A DNA stretch of 64,000 nucleotides. Source: Humitalea rosea (GTDB lineage: Bacteria > Pseudomonadota > Alphaproteobacteria > Acetobacterales > Acetobacteraceae). The position numbers were made by a program, and so were the translations under genes. Positions 1 through 7,976 of the stretch are shown piece by piece. The notes under the pieces were generated by a model that was not told the DNA's origin, searched no databases, and was given only the letters and a program-made list of their open reading frames with translations. The DNA is taken from positions 109,113-173,112 of the forward strand of contig NZ_QKYU01000010.1 in NCBI RefSeq assembly GCF_003253705.1, written 5' to 3'. Within the stretch, counting starts at the first letter, position 1. The number at the start of each line of letters is the position of its first letter.

Positions 1-701
1 TTCTCCCCGGTCGAGGCGATGGCGCGGAGCAGCCCACCGTCGAGTGCGCCGCGTAGGGCGGCATAGGATTCGAAGGCGAGCTGCACGTCGCCACGTTGTG
101 CCGCTGTCACCACCTCCGGCGTGGTGCGGTAGGGGATCACAGTGGCATCCAACCCCGCGGCGACGCGCAGCCATTCTGCCGCCAGGTTCTGGGTGCTGCC
201 GGCGTTGACGGTGGCGATGGCCAGACGCCCGCCATTGCGGCCCGCGGCCAGCACGTCCTGCACGGTCCGCAACGGCGATGTGCTGCTGGTCACCAGCAAC
301 AGGTCGAAGGAGACCAGCGCGGAGATGGCGGCGAAATCCGCGACCGGGTCGTAGGGCAGCGATTTGAACAGCGATTTGTTGATGGCGTTGCCGGTGCTGA
401 GGATCATCAGCGTCTGGCCATCCGGCTCGGCGCTGGCCCCGATGCGTGCCGCTACAGCGCCGCCGGCGCCCGGGCGGTTGTCCACCACCACCGGCTGCCC
501 CAGGCGCAGCGACAGCTGCTCGCCGACCAGGCGCGCCGTCAGATCCGCCAACCCGCCCGGGCCGAAGCCGATGATGATGCGGATGGGGCCGGACGGAAAA
601 CTCGCCGCGTCGGCTGCCGCCCAGGGCAGCAAAGCAGCCCCCAGCAACGCGCCGCCAAACAGCCGACGGCCGCCAAATGTCACGGCCTTGGACTTGGTCA
701 T
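1..701 (-). CDS. Bug-family tripartite tricarboxylate transporter receptor (TctC-like), C-terminus cut by window edge
   Basis: A periplasmic solute-binding protein of the Bug/TctC family, which captures organic acids or related small molecules. The reverse-strand frame starts at ATG 701 behind a strong GGAGGAG ribosome site and stays open to base 1, so the C-terminus lies outside the window. The first 30 or so residues form a signal peptide. The family hallmarks follow: a PIRIIIGFGPGG-like beta strand and loop, the NRPGAGG motif and a later LPYDPVADF motif. No TctA or TctB membrane partner is visible, which is common for Bug receptors in this group. The family is certain from sequence; the ligand cannot be read. 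Confidence 0.9.
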   Translation of the reverse strand, partial: MTKSKAVTFGGRRLFGGALLGAALLPWAAADAASFPSGPIRIIIGFGPGGLADLTARLVGEQLSLRLGQPVVVDNRPGAGGAVAARIGASAEPDGQTLMILSTGNAINKSLFKSLPYDPVADFAAISALVSFDLLLVTSSTSPLRTVQDVLAAGRNGGRLAIATVNAGSTQNLAAEWLRVAAGLDATVIPYRTTPEVVTAAQRGDVQLAFESYAALRGALDGGLLRAIASTGE

Positions 702-1071
702 TTCGTCTCCTCCCTGGGCGCCGTTGGTTCGCAAGCGGGCGCCGCAACACCTCGGCCGTGTCGGGGCTGATGCGCCTGGCCAGCGCAGCCGGCGACGCCC
801 TTGGCAGGGGCGGCGCGGAAACCCGTTCCGGGAAACCGGCCTGCCTGTGCGACGATATCCAAGCCCGTTTCCCCTCACCGTTGACCAGCCTGTCCAAGGC
901 CGGTGGGGACCGGCAAGCGCGGTTTGGCTGCGTTCCGCAGTCCGGAAAGGGGCGCCCAGGGTGGCAAGGGCGAGAGCGAGAGCGAGGGGGTGGTAGGCTC
1001 AGGCGGGTGAGAGCGGCCAGGGGTGACTCATGCCCCTCCGCGTCGGGGCAGGCGAGTGACGGGTCCCGAGC
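702..1071. other. Intergenic region without a credible gene
   Basis: This 370-base stretch lies upstream of the reverse-strand Bug receptor and downstream of the reverse-strand racemase-like gene. Several short open frames cross it, but none has a ribosome site or recognisable protein features. The only structure I see is a 6-bp hairpin (TGCCCC at 1031-1036, GGGGCA at 1045-1050) just past the stop of the racemase gene. It lacks a T-tract, so it is at best a weak terminator. The promoter of the Bug gene should lie in the left part. Confidence 0.6.
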
Positions 1072-1806
1072 CTAGCGACCGCGCAGCATTGCCGCGAGCG
1101 GCTCGGACAGCCCGATGCTCGCCCGCCCCTCGGGCGGCGCCATCGATCCCGCGGCGGGCTTCGGCAGGCCGAGCCCCACCAGCATCTCCGCCATCCGCAC
1201 CGCGCAGACGATGCCATCCAGCAGCGGCACCGGCGTCCTTCCCTGCAACCGTGGCGCCATCCCGGCCAGCGCCGCGCCCCCCAGCACCACCGCATCGGCT
1301 CCGGCGGCGACCAACGCCATGATGCCGGCCAGCACCTTCACCTCGACCCCTGCGGGATCGGCCAGCGTCTCCTGCGGTGTCGCCTCGACGCCCACGAGCC
1401 CCGCGAGCCGCCCCGCCAGCCCATGCTGGCCGATGCGCTCGCGATAGGTCTCGATGCCGCCGAAGGTGACCAGGCCAAAGCGCGCGCCGACCAGGCAGGC
1501 GGCGAAGCAGGCCGCCTCGGTCATCCCCACCACCGGGCAGGGCATGAGCTGGCGCGCCGCCTCCAGCGCCGTGTCATGGCTGACCGCCAGCACCACGGCA
1601 TCGACCGTGCCCGCATGTTCGGCCAGCAGCTCCAGCAGCGCATGGCCCGCGATGATGTTTTCCGCCCGCGAGCTGATCACAGCCGGGCCGAAACGCGGGG
1701 TGGCTGGGACGATCTCCGTCCCCGGGCTCGCGGCGCTGCGCGCGGCGGCGGCGCAGAGCTCGGTGATCTCCTGCGTCGTATTGGCGTTGGCGATGAGGAT
1801 CCTCAC
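1072..1806 (-). CDS. Asp/Glu/hydantoin racemase family protein with both catalytic cysteine positions substituted
   Basis: A 244-residue protein of the aspartate/glutamate/hydantoin racemase superfamily, with an N-terminal MRILIANANTT strand typical of hydantoin racemase (HyuE). It overlaps the end of the dihydropyrimidinase gene by four bases, so the two are translationally coupled and probably act on the same hydantoin- or dihydropyrimidine-like compound. In characterised hydantoin racemases two cysteines act as acid and base. Here the first position reads AVSHD, with Ser76, and the second reads LGGAA, with Gly177. The remaining cysteines (18, 90, 100, 104 and one near 200) are elsewhere. 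Family membership is sound, but racemase activity is doubtful. A decarboxylase or isomerase of the same fold is possible. Confidence 0.8.
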   Translation of the reverse strand: MRILIANANTTQEITELCAAAARSAASPGTEIVPATPRFGPAVISSRAENIIAGHALLELLAEHAGTVDAVVLAVSHDTALEAARQLMPCPVVGMTEAACFAACLVGARFGLVTFGGIETYRERIGQHGLAGRLAGLVGVEATPQETLADPAGVEVKVLAGIMALVAAGADAVVLGGAALAGMAPRLQGRTPVPLLDGIVCAVRMAEMLVGLGLPKPAAGSMAPPEGRASIGLSEPLAAMLRGR

Positions 1807-3257
1807 GCCACGGGCCAGGGCGCGGCATCGAAGCCATTGGCCAGCCGCCCGGTCGGGCGGATGTAGTCGTAGAGCCCGCGCGGCAAAAACCGGCCCGATC
1901 CGGGCTCGGCCTGCACCTTGCCATCCTGCATCACTATTTCGCCCCGGCGCAGGGTCGCGACCGGCCAGCCGGTGACCTCCAGCCCCTCAAAGGGCGTGTA
2001 GTCGATGGCATGGCCCATCATGGCATTGGTCAGGGTCTGCGTCCGGGTCGGGTCCCAGAGCACCAGATCGGCGTCGCTGCCCGGCAATATCGCGCCCTTG
2101 CGCGGATAGAGCCCCATCAGCCTGGCGGCATTGGCCGAGGTCAGCGCCACGAATTCATCCAGCCCGATGCGGCCCTTGGCGACCCCTTCGGAGAACAGGA
2201 TCGGCATCCGCGCCGCGAGGCCAGGGATGCCGTTCGGAATGTCGCGGAACACCGCGTCACGGCCATTCATCGCCTTGCCCGCCTCGCCTTCATAGGAGAA
2301 GCCGCAATGGTCGGAGGAGACGACGCCCAGCGTGCCGCGCTGGATCATCTCCCAGATGCGCCCCTGTTCGGCGGCGTCGCGGGGCGACGGGCTGCACATC
2401 CACTTGGCGCCCTCGAAGCCGGGGCGGTCCATGTCGGCGGCGGTCAGGGTCAGGTATTGCGGGCAGGTCTCGCCCCAGACCTTGAGGCCGCGGGCCTGGG
2501 CGCGGGCGATCTCCTCGGCCGCCTCGGCGCAGGAGACGTGGAAGACCTGGATCGGCTGGTCCACCAGCTCGGCCAGCGCGATGGCGCGATGTGTCGCCTC
2601 CCGCTCCACCACCGGCGGGCGCGACCAGGCGTGGTATTTGGGTGCAGTGAGGCCCGCATCCAGCAAAGCCTGGGTGCGCCAGGAGATCGCGTCGAAATTC
2701 TCGCAATGCACCGTGACCAGGCAGCCATTGCGCCGTGCCGCCAGCAGCACCTTGAGGAACTCACCGTCCGAGAGGTGGAGCGGCTCATAGGTCAGGAAGA
2801 CCTTGAGGCTGCGGATGCCCTTGGCGACAAGCCCGGGGATTTCGGCCAGCACCGCCTCGGTGGGATCGGCGATGATCTGGTGGAAGGCGTAATCCATCAT
2901 GGACTCGCGCGAGGCCTGCGCCTCGGCATCCGCCACATGCGGGGCCAGGGCCGATCCCTTGACATGTGGGATGAAGGTGACGACCGAGGTGGTGCCGCCG
3001 AGAAAGGCCGAATGGCTGGCGGTCGCGAAGCTTTCCTCATGCCGGGTGCCATTCGCCTCGGCCTGGGCGATGTGACAGTGGCTGTCCACGCCCCCCGGAA
3101 TAACCAGCAGCCCCGTCGCATCGAGCACGCGCGCGGCTTCAGGGATGCTCTCTGCCAAAGCGGCGATGCGGCCGTCGCGGATGCCGATGTCGCAGCGGAT
3201 CGCGCCCTGTCCGGTGGCGACGGTGCCGCCGCGGATGGCGAGGTCGTAGGTGGCCAT
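1803..3257 (-). CDS. Dihydropyrimidinase / D-hydantoinase
   Basis: A 484-residue cyclic amidohydrolase that opens hydantoin or dihydropyrimidine rings using a binuclear metal centre. The start is ATG 3257 (MATYDLAIRGG); the longer open frame upstream lacks family homology and runs into the divergent promoter region. The full metal set is visible: His60 and His62 in DSHCH, Lys152 in SLKVFLTYE (the carbamylated bridge), His184 in VTVHCEN, His240 in VFHVSC and Asp316 in SSDHCGF. It is the first gene of a two-gene unit with the racemase-like gene. The DSHCH variant is seen in alphaproteobacterial hydantoinases. No N-carbamoylase is nearby. The exact substrate is inferred only from the family. Confidence 0.9.
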   Translation of the reverse strand: MATYDLAIRGGTVATGQGAIRCDIGIRDGRIAALAESIPEAARVLDATGLLVIPGGVDSHCHIAQAEANGTRHEESFATASHSAFLGGTTSVVTFIPHVKGSALAPHVADAEAQASRESMMDYAFHQIIADPTEAVLAEIPGLVAKGIRSLKVFLTYEPLHLSDGEFLKVLLAARRNGCLVTVHCENFDAISWRTQALLDAGLTAPKYHAWSRPPVVEREATHRAIALAELVDQPIQVFHVSCAEAAEEIARAQARGLKVWGETCPQYLTLTAADMDRPGFEGAKWMCSPSPRDAAEQGRIWEMIQRGTLGVVSSDHCGFSYEGEAGKAMNGRDAVFRDIPNGIPGLAARMPILFSEGVAKGRIGLDEFVALTSANAARLMGLYPRKGAILPGSDADLVLWDPTRTQTLTNAMMGHAIDYTPFEGLEVTGWPVATLRRGEIVMQDGKVQAEPGSGRFLPRGLYDYIRPTGRLANGFDAAPWPVA

Positions 3258-3381
3258 GGGGTGGGGGCGCTCCGTTGCAGCAGGGGATAATGTTCGGGCG
3301 TGGAGGCGCCACGGGCAAGCAGCGCCGTTGTGTTTCACAATGGTTCGGGCGAGGCTGCTGCCCATAACGGGAGCAAATGCC

Positions 3382-4437
3382 ATGAGCACAACACGAAGGG
3401 CCGCCGCCATCGCAGCCATGATCGGTGCCGTCGCATCCAAATCCGCCGCGGCCCAGACCGCGCCCGCCGAGCCGAAGCCCGGCATCACCTTGGAGCGCTG
3501 GGGGTCCTTCCACGTCGGCGGCAAGGAAGTCGTGGTCAGCGGCCAGCCCGTGCGCGAGGTGCTGTTCACCCCGGGCGGCGTGCCCGCCCGCGTCGATCCC
3601 AACGGCACCTATCTGATGGCCGGCATGTACGCGCAGTACATGGTCCCGAGCCCGCAGCGCGGCGTGGCGCCTATGCTGATGTGGCATGGCGGCGGGCTGA
3701 CCGGCGTCACCTGGGAAACCACGCCGGATGGGCGCGAGGGCTGGCAGAGCTACTTCCTGCGCCGGGGCTGGGTGACCTATGTCAGCGATGCCGTGGAGCG
3801 CGGCCGCGCCGGCTGGACCATGATCCCCGAGCAGACCGGCGGCACGCCGGTGCTGCTGACCGTGGACAACCCCTATGAGCGCTTCCGCATCGGCGACGGG
3901 ATCGGCTCCTTCCAGCGCGGCACGACGCTGCCCGGCAACCAGTTCCCGACCGACCGCGAGTCCTACCTGAATTTCGTCAAGCAATGCGTGCCGCGCTTCA
4001 CCACCACGGATGCGCTGACGCAGGAGGCCTATGCGGCACTGCTGGACCGCGTCGGGCCCTCGGTCGTCGTCGCGCATAGCCAGGCCGGGCTGTTCGGCTG
4101 GCGCGCGGCGCAGAACAAGCCGGACAAGGTCCGCGCCCTGGTGCTGGTCGAGCCCGCGGCGATCGGCGACCCGGCCAAGGTCGCGGCGCTGAAGGATGTG
4201 CCGGTGCTGATGGTCTATGGCGACTTCATCGCCCAGGACAGCCGCTGGCCGACCATCCGCGCCAATGGCGTGCGCTTCGCCGAGGCGGTGCGCGCGGCCG
4301 GCGGCAGCGTGGACATCATCGACCTGCCGGAACGCGGCATCCGCGGCAACAGCCACATGATGATGATGGACAAGACCAGCGACACCGTCGCGGGCGTGGT
4401 GCAGGACTGGCTGGTGGCCAAGGGGATGTGGCGATAG
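3382..4437 (+). CDS. Secreted alpha/beta hydrolase
   Basis: A 351-residue protein with an N-terminal signal peptide (about residues 1-25, ending SAAAQ), so probably periplasmic. The start at ATG 3382 has a GGGAG ribosome site; an upstream in-frame extension would bury the signal peptide and is rejected. The alpha/beta hydrolase fold is supported by an HGGG-type oxyanion loop at 102-105, a nucleophile elbow AHSQAG with Ser233, a putative acid Asp281 in VYGD and His325 in GNSHMM. It diverges from the hydantoinase operon, leaving about 124 bases for both promoters. It is likely an esterase or lactonase, but its substrate is unknown. Confidence 0.85.
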   Translation: MSTTRRAAAIAAMIGAVASKSAAAQTAPAEPKPGITLERWGSFHVGGKEVVVSGQPVREVLFTPGGVPARVDPNGTYLMAGMYAQYMVPSPQRGVAPMLMWHGGGLTGVTWETTPDGREGWQSYFLRRGWVTYVSDAVERGRAGWTMIPEQTGGTPVLLTVDNPYERFRIGDGIGSFQRGTTLPGNQFPTDRESYLNFVKQCVPRFTTTDALTQEAYAALLDRVGPSVVVAHSQAGLFGWRAAQNKPDKVRALVLVEPAAIGDPAKVAALKDVPVLMVYGDFIAQDSRWPTIRANGVRFAEAVRAAGGSVDIIDLPERGIRGNSHMMMMDKTSDTVAGVVQDWLVAKGMWR

Positions 4438-4534
4438 GCCATCTCGCGGCAAGTTCACCGCAGAGCGATGCGTCTTCGCACCGAGCCTGCTTTGGCGCGT
4501 GGTAGCCTCGTGCCAAAGCAGGGGGTGGCACGGG

Positions 4535-5452
4535 ATGTCCTACGACACGCCAGCGGCCTATGCCGGCCGCTATCACAAGCTCAGCATCATGGATGCGAAG
4601 CTCGGCATCGCCGCGAGCCTCGACATTCAACGCTACATCAGCGGCTGGATGGCGGAGCAGGACCAGGAATACTACCGGCTGCTCTCCGGCCTCGCCGCGA
4701 AGCTGAAGCTGAAGAACCCGGCGCAGGTGCGCGCCCTGACCCAGCCCTTTTACATCACCGGCCATCCGGACCGGATCGCCCCCGGCGAGGAATGGTACGA
4801 TCCCTCGCTCCGCCGCGCCTATGCGGGGCGCGGCTCGCCGGATGAGATCTCCGATGCCGTGCGGCTCGCGGTCTTCTGCGGCCTCACCAAGGACGCCAAG
4901 GCTTATGGCGAGAAATGGTTCGGGATCGACTGCAACGCCTTCGTCGGCAATTGGCTCGGCATCTCGCCCTCCACCGCGATCTTCGCCTATGGGCTCGGCT
5001 ACGGCAAAAAGGACAAGCTGCCAGGCGCCAGCCCGGATGTGTACACCACGCGAAAGCGCGTGCCGCTCGATCTGATCACCGATCCGCAGAAGCTGGAATG
5101 CGGCAATGTGGTCTGCACCTTCGGCGAGAAGGACAGCCGCGGCATCCGTTGGCGTCACATCGCCCTGGTCGAGGATGTGAAGCTGGTGACCGGAACGACA
5201 TACCAGATATGGCTCGCCGAATGGGGGCAGGCCGGGAACATCGAGAAGCACCGCACCGCCAAGGCGTCACCGAAGCTCGTGGACATCACCCTCGGCAAGT
5301 TCTGCGCCGAGATGCCGGGCAAGGATGTGCTGGCCTTCGACGGCACGACCTATCCCGACAAGAAGGCGGCCAAACGCATCTTCTTCGACCACACCTCGCT
5401 GGATGATCTGGCGAACCGCGGCTGGCATGTCGGCGGAATGTACGGGACCTGA
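4535..5452 (+). CDS. Uncharacterised protein, possible NlpC/P60-like cysteine hydrolase
   Basis: A 305-residue protein I cannot assign firmly. The start is ATG 4535 after a G-rich stretch; a 12-residue longer form is possible. No signal peptide or membrane segment is visible. The middle reads GIDCNAFVGNW, with Cys133, and about 75 residues later WRHIALVED, with His208. This spacing and context resemble the Cys and His of papain-like NlpC/P60 or CHAP hydrolases, where a cysteine opening a helix is followed by a histidine on a strand. It stands alone between a divergent-operon hydrolase and a convergent ABC permease. The fold is an inference from two short motifs only; the substrate could be a peptide or peptidoglycan. 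Confidence 0.6.
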   Translation: MSYDTPAAYAGRYHKLSIMDAKLGIAASLDIQRYISGWMAEQDQEYYRLLSGLAAKLKLKNPAQVRALTQPFYITGHPDRIAPGEEWYDPSLRRAYAGRGSPDEISDAVRLAVFCGLTKDAKAYGEKWFGIDCNAFVGNWLGISPSTAIFAYGLGYGKKDKLPGASPDVYTTRKRVPLDLITDPQKLECGNVVCTFGEKDSRGIRWRHIALVEDVKLVTGTTYQIWLAEWGQAGNIEKHRTAKASPKLVDITLGKFCAEMPGKDVLAFDGTTYPDKKAAKRIFFDHTSLDDLANRGWHVGGMYGT

Positions 5453-6142
5453 CTACCGCCGGTCCGCCGACTCCCCCGCGTAGCCGCGCCCGAACCGCGC
5501 CTCCAACCTTCGCTGCACCATGTCCCAGACCGTGGTCATCAACAAATAGTAGAGGGCGGCGACGGTAAACAGTTCCAGCACGAGGAACTTCTCCTGCACC
5601 AGGATCTGCGTCCGCCGCAGCAATTCATCCATCGAGATGACGCTGGCGATCGAGGTCGTCTTCAGCAGCCCGTTCACGCTGTTGCCCAGGGGCGGGATGA
5701 TGATGCGCAACGCCTGCGGCCAGACCACCAGACGGAACCGCTGCACGCTGTGCAGGCCGAGCGCGGTCGCCGCCTCCCCCTGCCCGCGCGGCACCGCGAG
5801 GATGCCGGCGCGCACGGTCTCGGACAGATACGCCGCCTCGTTCAACGACAGGCCGAGCAGCGTCGCCTCGATCACCGACAGGCGGATGCCGAACAGCGGC
5901 AGGGCCGTGTAGATCATCAGCAACTGCACCAGCAGCGGCGTGCCGCGGAAGAACCAGCAATAGGCGAGCGCGAAACCACGCCCGAACCGCCCACCGGACA
6001 GCCGCAGCAGCGCCACCACGATCCCGCCCGCCAGCCCCATGACGAGGGCGACGACGGTCAGCCCGAGGGAGATCAGCGCCCCCTCGAACAGATAGGCATT
6101 CGTCAGATAATCGAAAAAGCCGTCCCAGTGCCAGACGCGCAT
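5453..6142 (-). CDS. Amino acid ABC transporter permease (HisM/GlnP family)
   Basis: A 229-residue inner-membrane permease of the polar amino acid uptake family. It has several hydrophobic helices and the EAA loop (EAATALGLHSVQRFRLVVWPQA) that docks the ATPase. Its stop codon abuts that of the convergent upstream-strand gene. The start ATG 6142 follows the binding-protein gene by seven bases, so the two are co-transcribed. No ATPase gene and no second permease are in this unit, so a shared ATPase or a homodimeric permease is needed. Context with the DHDPS-family lyase suggests import of an amino acid such as hydroxyproline, which is an inference. Confidence 0.9.
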   Translation of the reverse strand: MRVWHWDGFFDYLTNAYLFEGALISLGLTVVALVMGLAGGIVVALLRLSGGRFGRGFALAYCWFFRGTPLLVQLLMIYTALPLFGIRLSVIEATLLGLSLNEAAYLSETVRAGILAVPRGQGEAATALGLHSVQRFRLVVWPQALRIIIPPLGNSVNGLLKTTSIASVISMDELLRRTQILVQEKFLVLELFTVAALYYLLMTTVWDMVQRRLEARFGRGYAGESADRR

Positions 6143-6149
6143 CCGGGCG

Positions 6150-6971
6150 TCAGGTCGGGCCGACGACGGTATAGGGCTCGGGCCAGCCGCTGATGCCGTA
6201 GCCGCCCATCAAGGTCGGCAGGAAGCCATCGGCCCTCATCTCGGTGAAGGCCGCGGCGACCGCGGTCGCCAGCACGCGCGAGCGCATGCCCACGGTGACC
6301 GGCGTGCCGTAAAGCCCCTTGATCGCGTGCGTGAACTCGCCACGGTCGTCGTAGTTCTTGCAGGTGCTGTCGATGGCGATGGCGGCATCGAGCTGGCCGA
6401 CCCGCAGCGCCTGGAACGACACCGCGAAATTGTCGAAGGCGCGCACGGTGATCGGCGCGAGGTTGGCCTTCTGCAGATCGGCGATCAGATCCTGGCTGCG
6501 GCGGTATTCGAAGCCGCCCTGTTCGACGCCGACCGAGAGCCCGGCCAGATCCTCGATCTTGGTGATGTTCTTCGGATTGCCGCGGGGCACGCAGATGCCG
6601 ATGGTCTGCTGCTCATAGCGCACCAGCTGCATGATCCTGGCGCGTTCCTCGGTGTAGAACATGCCGGTGTTGATCAGGTCCCAGCGGCGCGCGGCGAGGC
6701 CGGTGATCATGGTGCTGAATTCCACCCGCACATACTCGGGCGTGAGGCCGAGGCGCTTGGCCAGCTCGACCCCCATCTCGATCCGCATGCCCTTCAACTG
6801 GCCGGTGCTGTCCACGTATTGGACCGGCGGCAGGGTCGGGTTGGTGCTCATCGTCAGGGTGCCGGGCTTGACCAACTCGCTGTCCGGCACGCGCTGCGCG
6901 GCCAGCGCCGGCGTCACGGCAATCAGCGCGGGGGCGGCAAGCAGGCTTCGGCGGGAGATCAGCAGGGGCAT
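6150..6971 (-). CDS. Amino acid ABC transporter substrate-binding protein (SBP family 3)
   Basis: A 273-residue periplasmic binding protein with a cleavable signal sequence (ISRRSLLAAPALIAV, ending at ALAAQ near residue 25). Family-3 hallmarks include STNPTLPPVQYVD, LKGMRIEMGVELAKRLG and LAGLSVGVEQGG. It is the partner of the permease that follows by seven bases and comes just after the DHDPS-family gene (14 bases). Family-3 proteins bind polar amino acids and opines. The specific ligand cannot be read, but the operon partner suggests a hydroxyproline-like imino acid. Confidence 0.9.
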   Translation of the reverse strand: MPLLISRRSLLAAPALIAVTPALAAQRVPDSELVKPGTLTMSTNPTLPPVQYVDSTGQLKGMRIEMGVELAKRLGLTPEYVRVEFSTMITGLAARRWDLINTGMFYTEERARIMQLVRYEQQTIGICVPRGNPKNITKIEDLAGLSVGVEQGGFEYRRSQDLIADLQKANLAPITVRAFDNFAVSFQALRVGQLDAAIAIDSTCKNYDDRGEFTHAIKGLYGTPVTVGMRSRVLATAVAAAFTEMRADGFLPTLMGGYGISGWPEPYTVVGPT

Positions 6972-6985
6972 GGGGTTCTCCTTGT

Positions 6986-7894
6986 CTATTCCGCCGCTTC
7001 CCGGTCGGAGGCGAGCAGGTCAACGCCGCGCAGCACGCGGGCCAGCGCGGGAATATCGGCATCGGGCAGCGGCAGGCGCGGCGGGCGCGGTGCGCCCATG
7101 TCCCTCCCGATCAGCCGGAAGGCGGCCTTGGTGCCGCTGACGTAGCGCGGCCCGCCCACCCAGGGCAGCAGCGGCGCCAGCTTGCGGTACAGCGGCAGCG
7201 CCGTGTCGCGGTCCCCGGCCATGGCGGCGTGGAACATGTCGGCACTGAGCCGGGGGGCGACGTTGCTGCAGACCGCGACCCAGCCGCTGGCGCCGAGCCA
7301 GGCGGATTCATATCCGAGCACGCCGGCGAAGACCGTCATCCGCCCGTCGCAGGCCGCCAGGATATCGCGCACCCGCGTCACCTCCAGCGTGCTTTCCTTG
7401 ACGTAGCGGCAGTTCGGAATGCGCGAGAGCCGCGCCAAGGTCGCCGCCCCCATATCGACATTGGAGGTCGCAGGGTTGTTGTAGACCATGATCGGGATGC
7501 CGATCGCATCCGCCACCGTGCTGTAGTGGTGGAACAGCTCATCCTCGGTCGGCACGGAGTAGTATGGCGGGATGATCATCACCCCATCGGCGCCCATCGC
7601 CTCGGCCTCGCGCGACAGGGCCACGACCAGCCGCGTGTCTTCCTCACCTGTGCCGATCAACACCGGGACACGACCGGCGGCGGCGGCAATCACCGTCTCC
7701 ACCACCTGGGCGCGTTCCTCGCGGGAGATGGAGAGGAACTCTCCGGTGGAGCCGAGCGGGATCAGCCCGCGCACGCCATTTGCGATCTGGTACTCGACCA
7801 GGCGCCTCAGCGCGGGCACATCGATGGCGGCGCCATCCTCGGTGAACGGGGTCACCAGAACCGTGTAGCAGCCGGAGAATGGCTCGCGTGCCAT
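6986..7894 (-). CDS. DHDPS/NAL-family lyase, candidate pyrroline-4-hydroxy-2-carboxylate deaminase
   Basis: A 302-residue class I aldolase of the dihydrodipicolinate synthase superfamily. The start ATG 7894 follows an AGGA site; the longer frame lacks support. GSTGE at 48-52, the tyrosine Tyr138 in VYNNP and the Schiff-base Lys166 in YVKEST are present. It heads a three-gene unit with the amino acid ABC transporter genes and diverges from the three-module flavoprotein. In Pseudomonas and Sinorhizobium hydroxyproline pathways, a member of this family (HypD) deaminates the product of D-hydroxyproline dehydrogenase. Housekeeping DapA is less likely because the gene is embedded in a transport/catabolic unit. 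The function is inferred from neighbourhood. Confidence 0.8.
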   Translation of the reverse strand: MAREPFSGCYTVLVTPFTEDGAAIDVPALRRLVEYQIANGVRGLIPLGSTGEFLSISREERAQVVETVIAAAAGRVPVLIGTGEEDTRLVVALSREAEAMGADGVMIIPPYYSVPTEDELFHHYSTVADAIGIPIMVYNNPATSNVDMGAATLARLSRIPNCRYVKESTLEVTRVRDILAACDGRMTVFAGVLGYESAWLGASGWVAVCSNVAPRLSADMFHAAMAGDRDTALPLYRKLAPLLPWVGGPRYVSGTKAAFRLIGRDMGAPRPPRLPLPDADIPALARVLRGVDLLASDREAAE

Positions 7895-7976
7895 GTGTCC
7901 TACCCGTCTCCCTTTATGCAGGTGACTACCGGAACCGAAAGCCGATGATACGACAAGGGCAGAAGCGAACCATCCC

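Noticed and set aside
1031..1050. Terminator after the racemase-like gene
   Set aside because: Stem of only six pairs and no U-run; kept as a note in the intergenic entry.
96..1075. Forward frames across the first kilobase
   Set aside because: The first 700 bases are a Bug receptor on the other strand; the remainder lacks ribosome sites and homology.
6986..7894. Housekeeping DapA
   Set aside because: The gene lies between transporter genes and a divergent catabolic flavoprotein, without lysine-biosynthesis neighbours.
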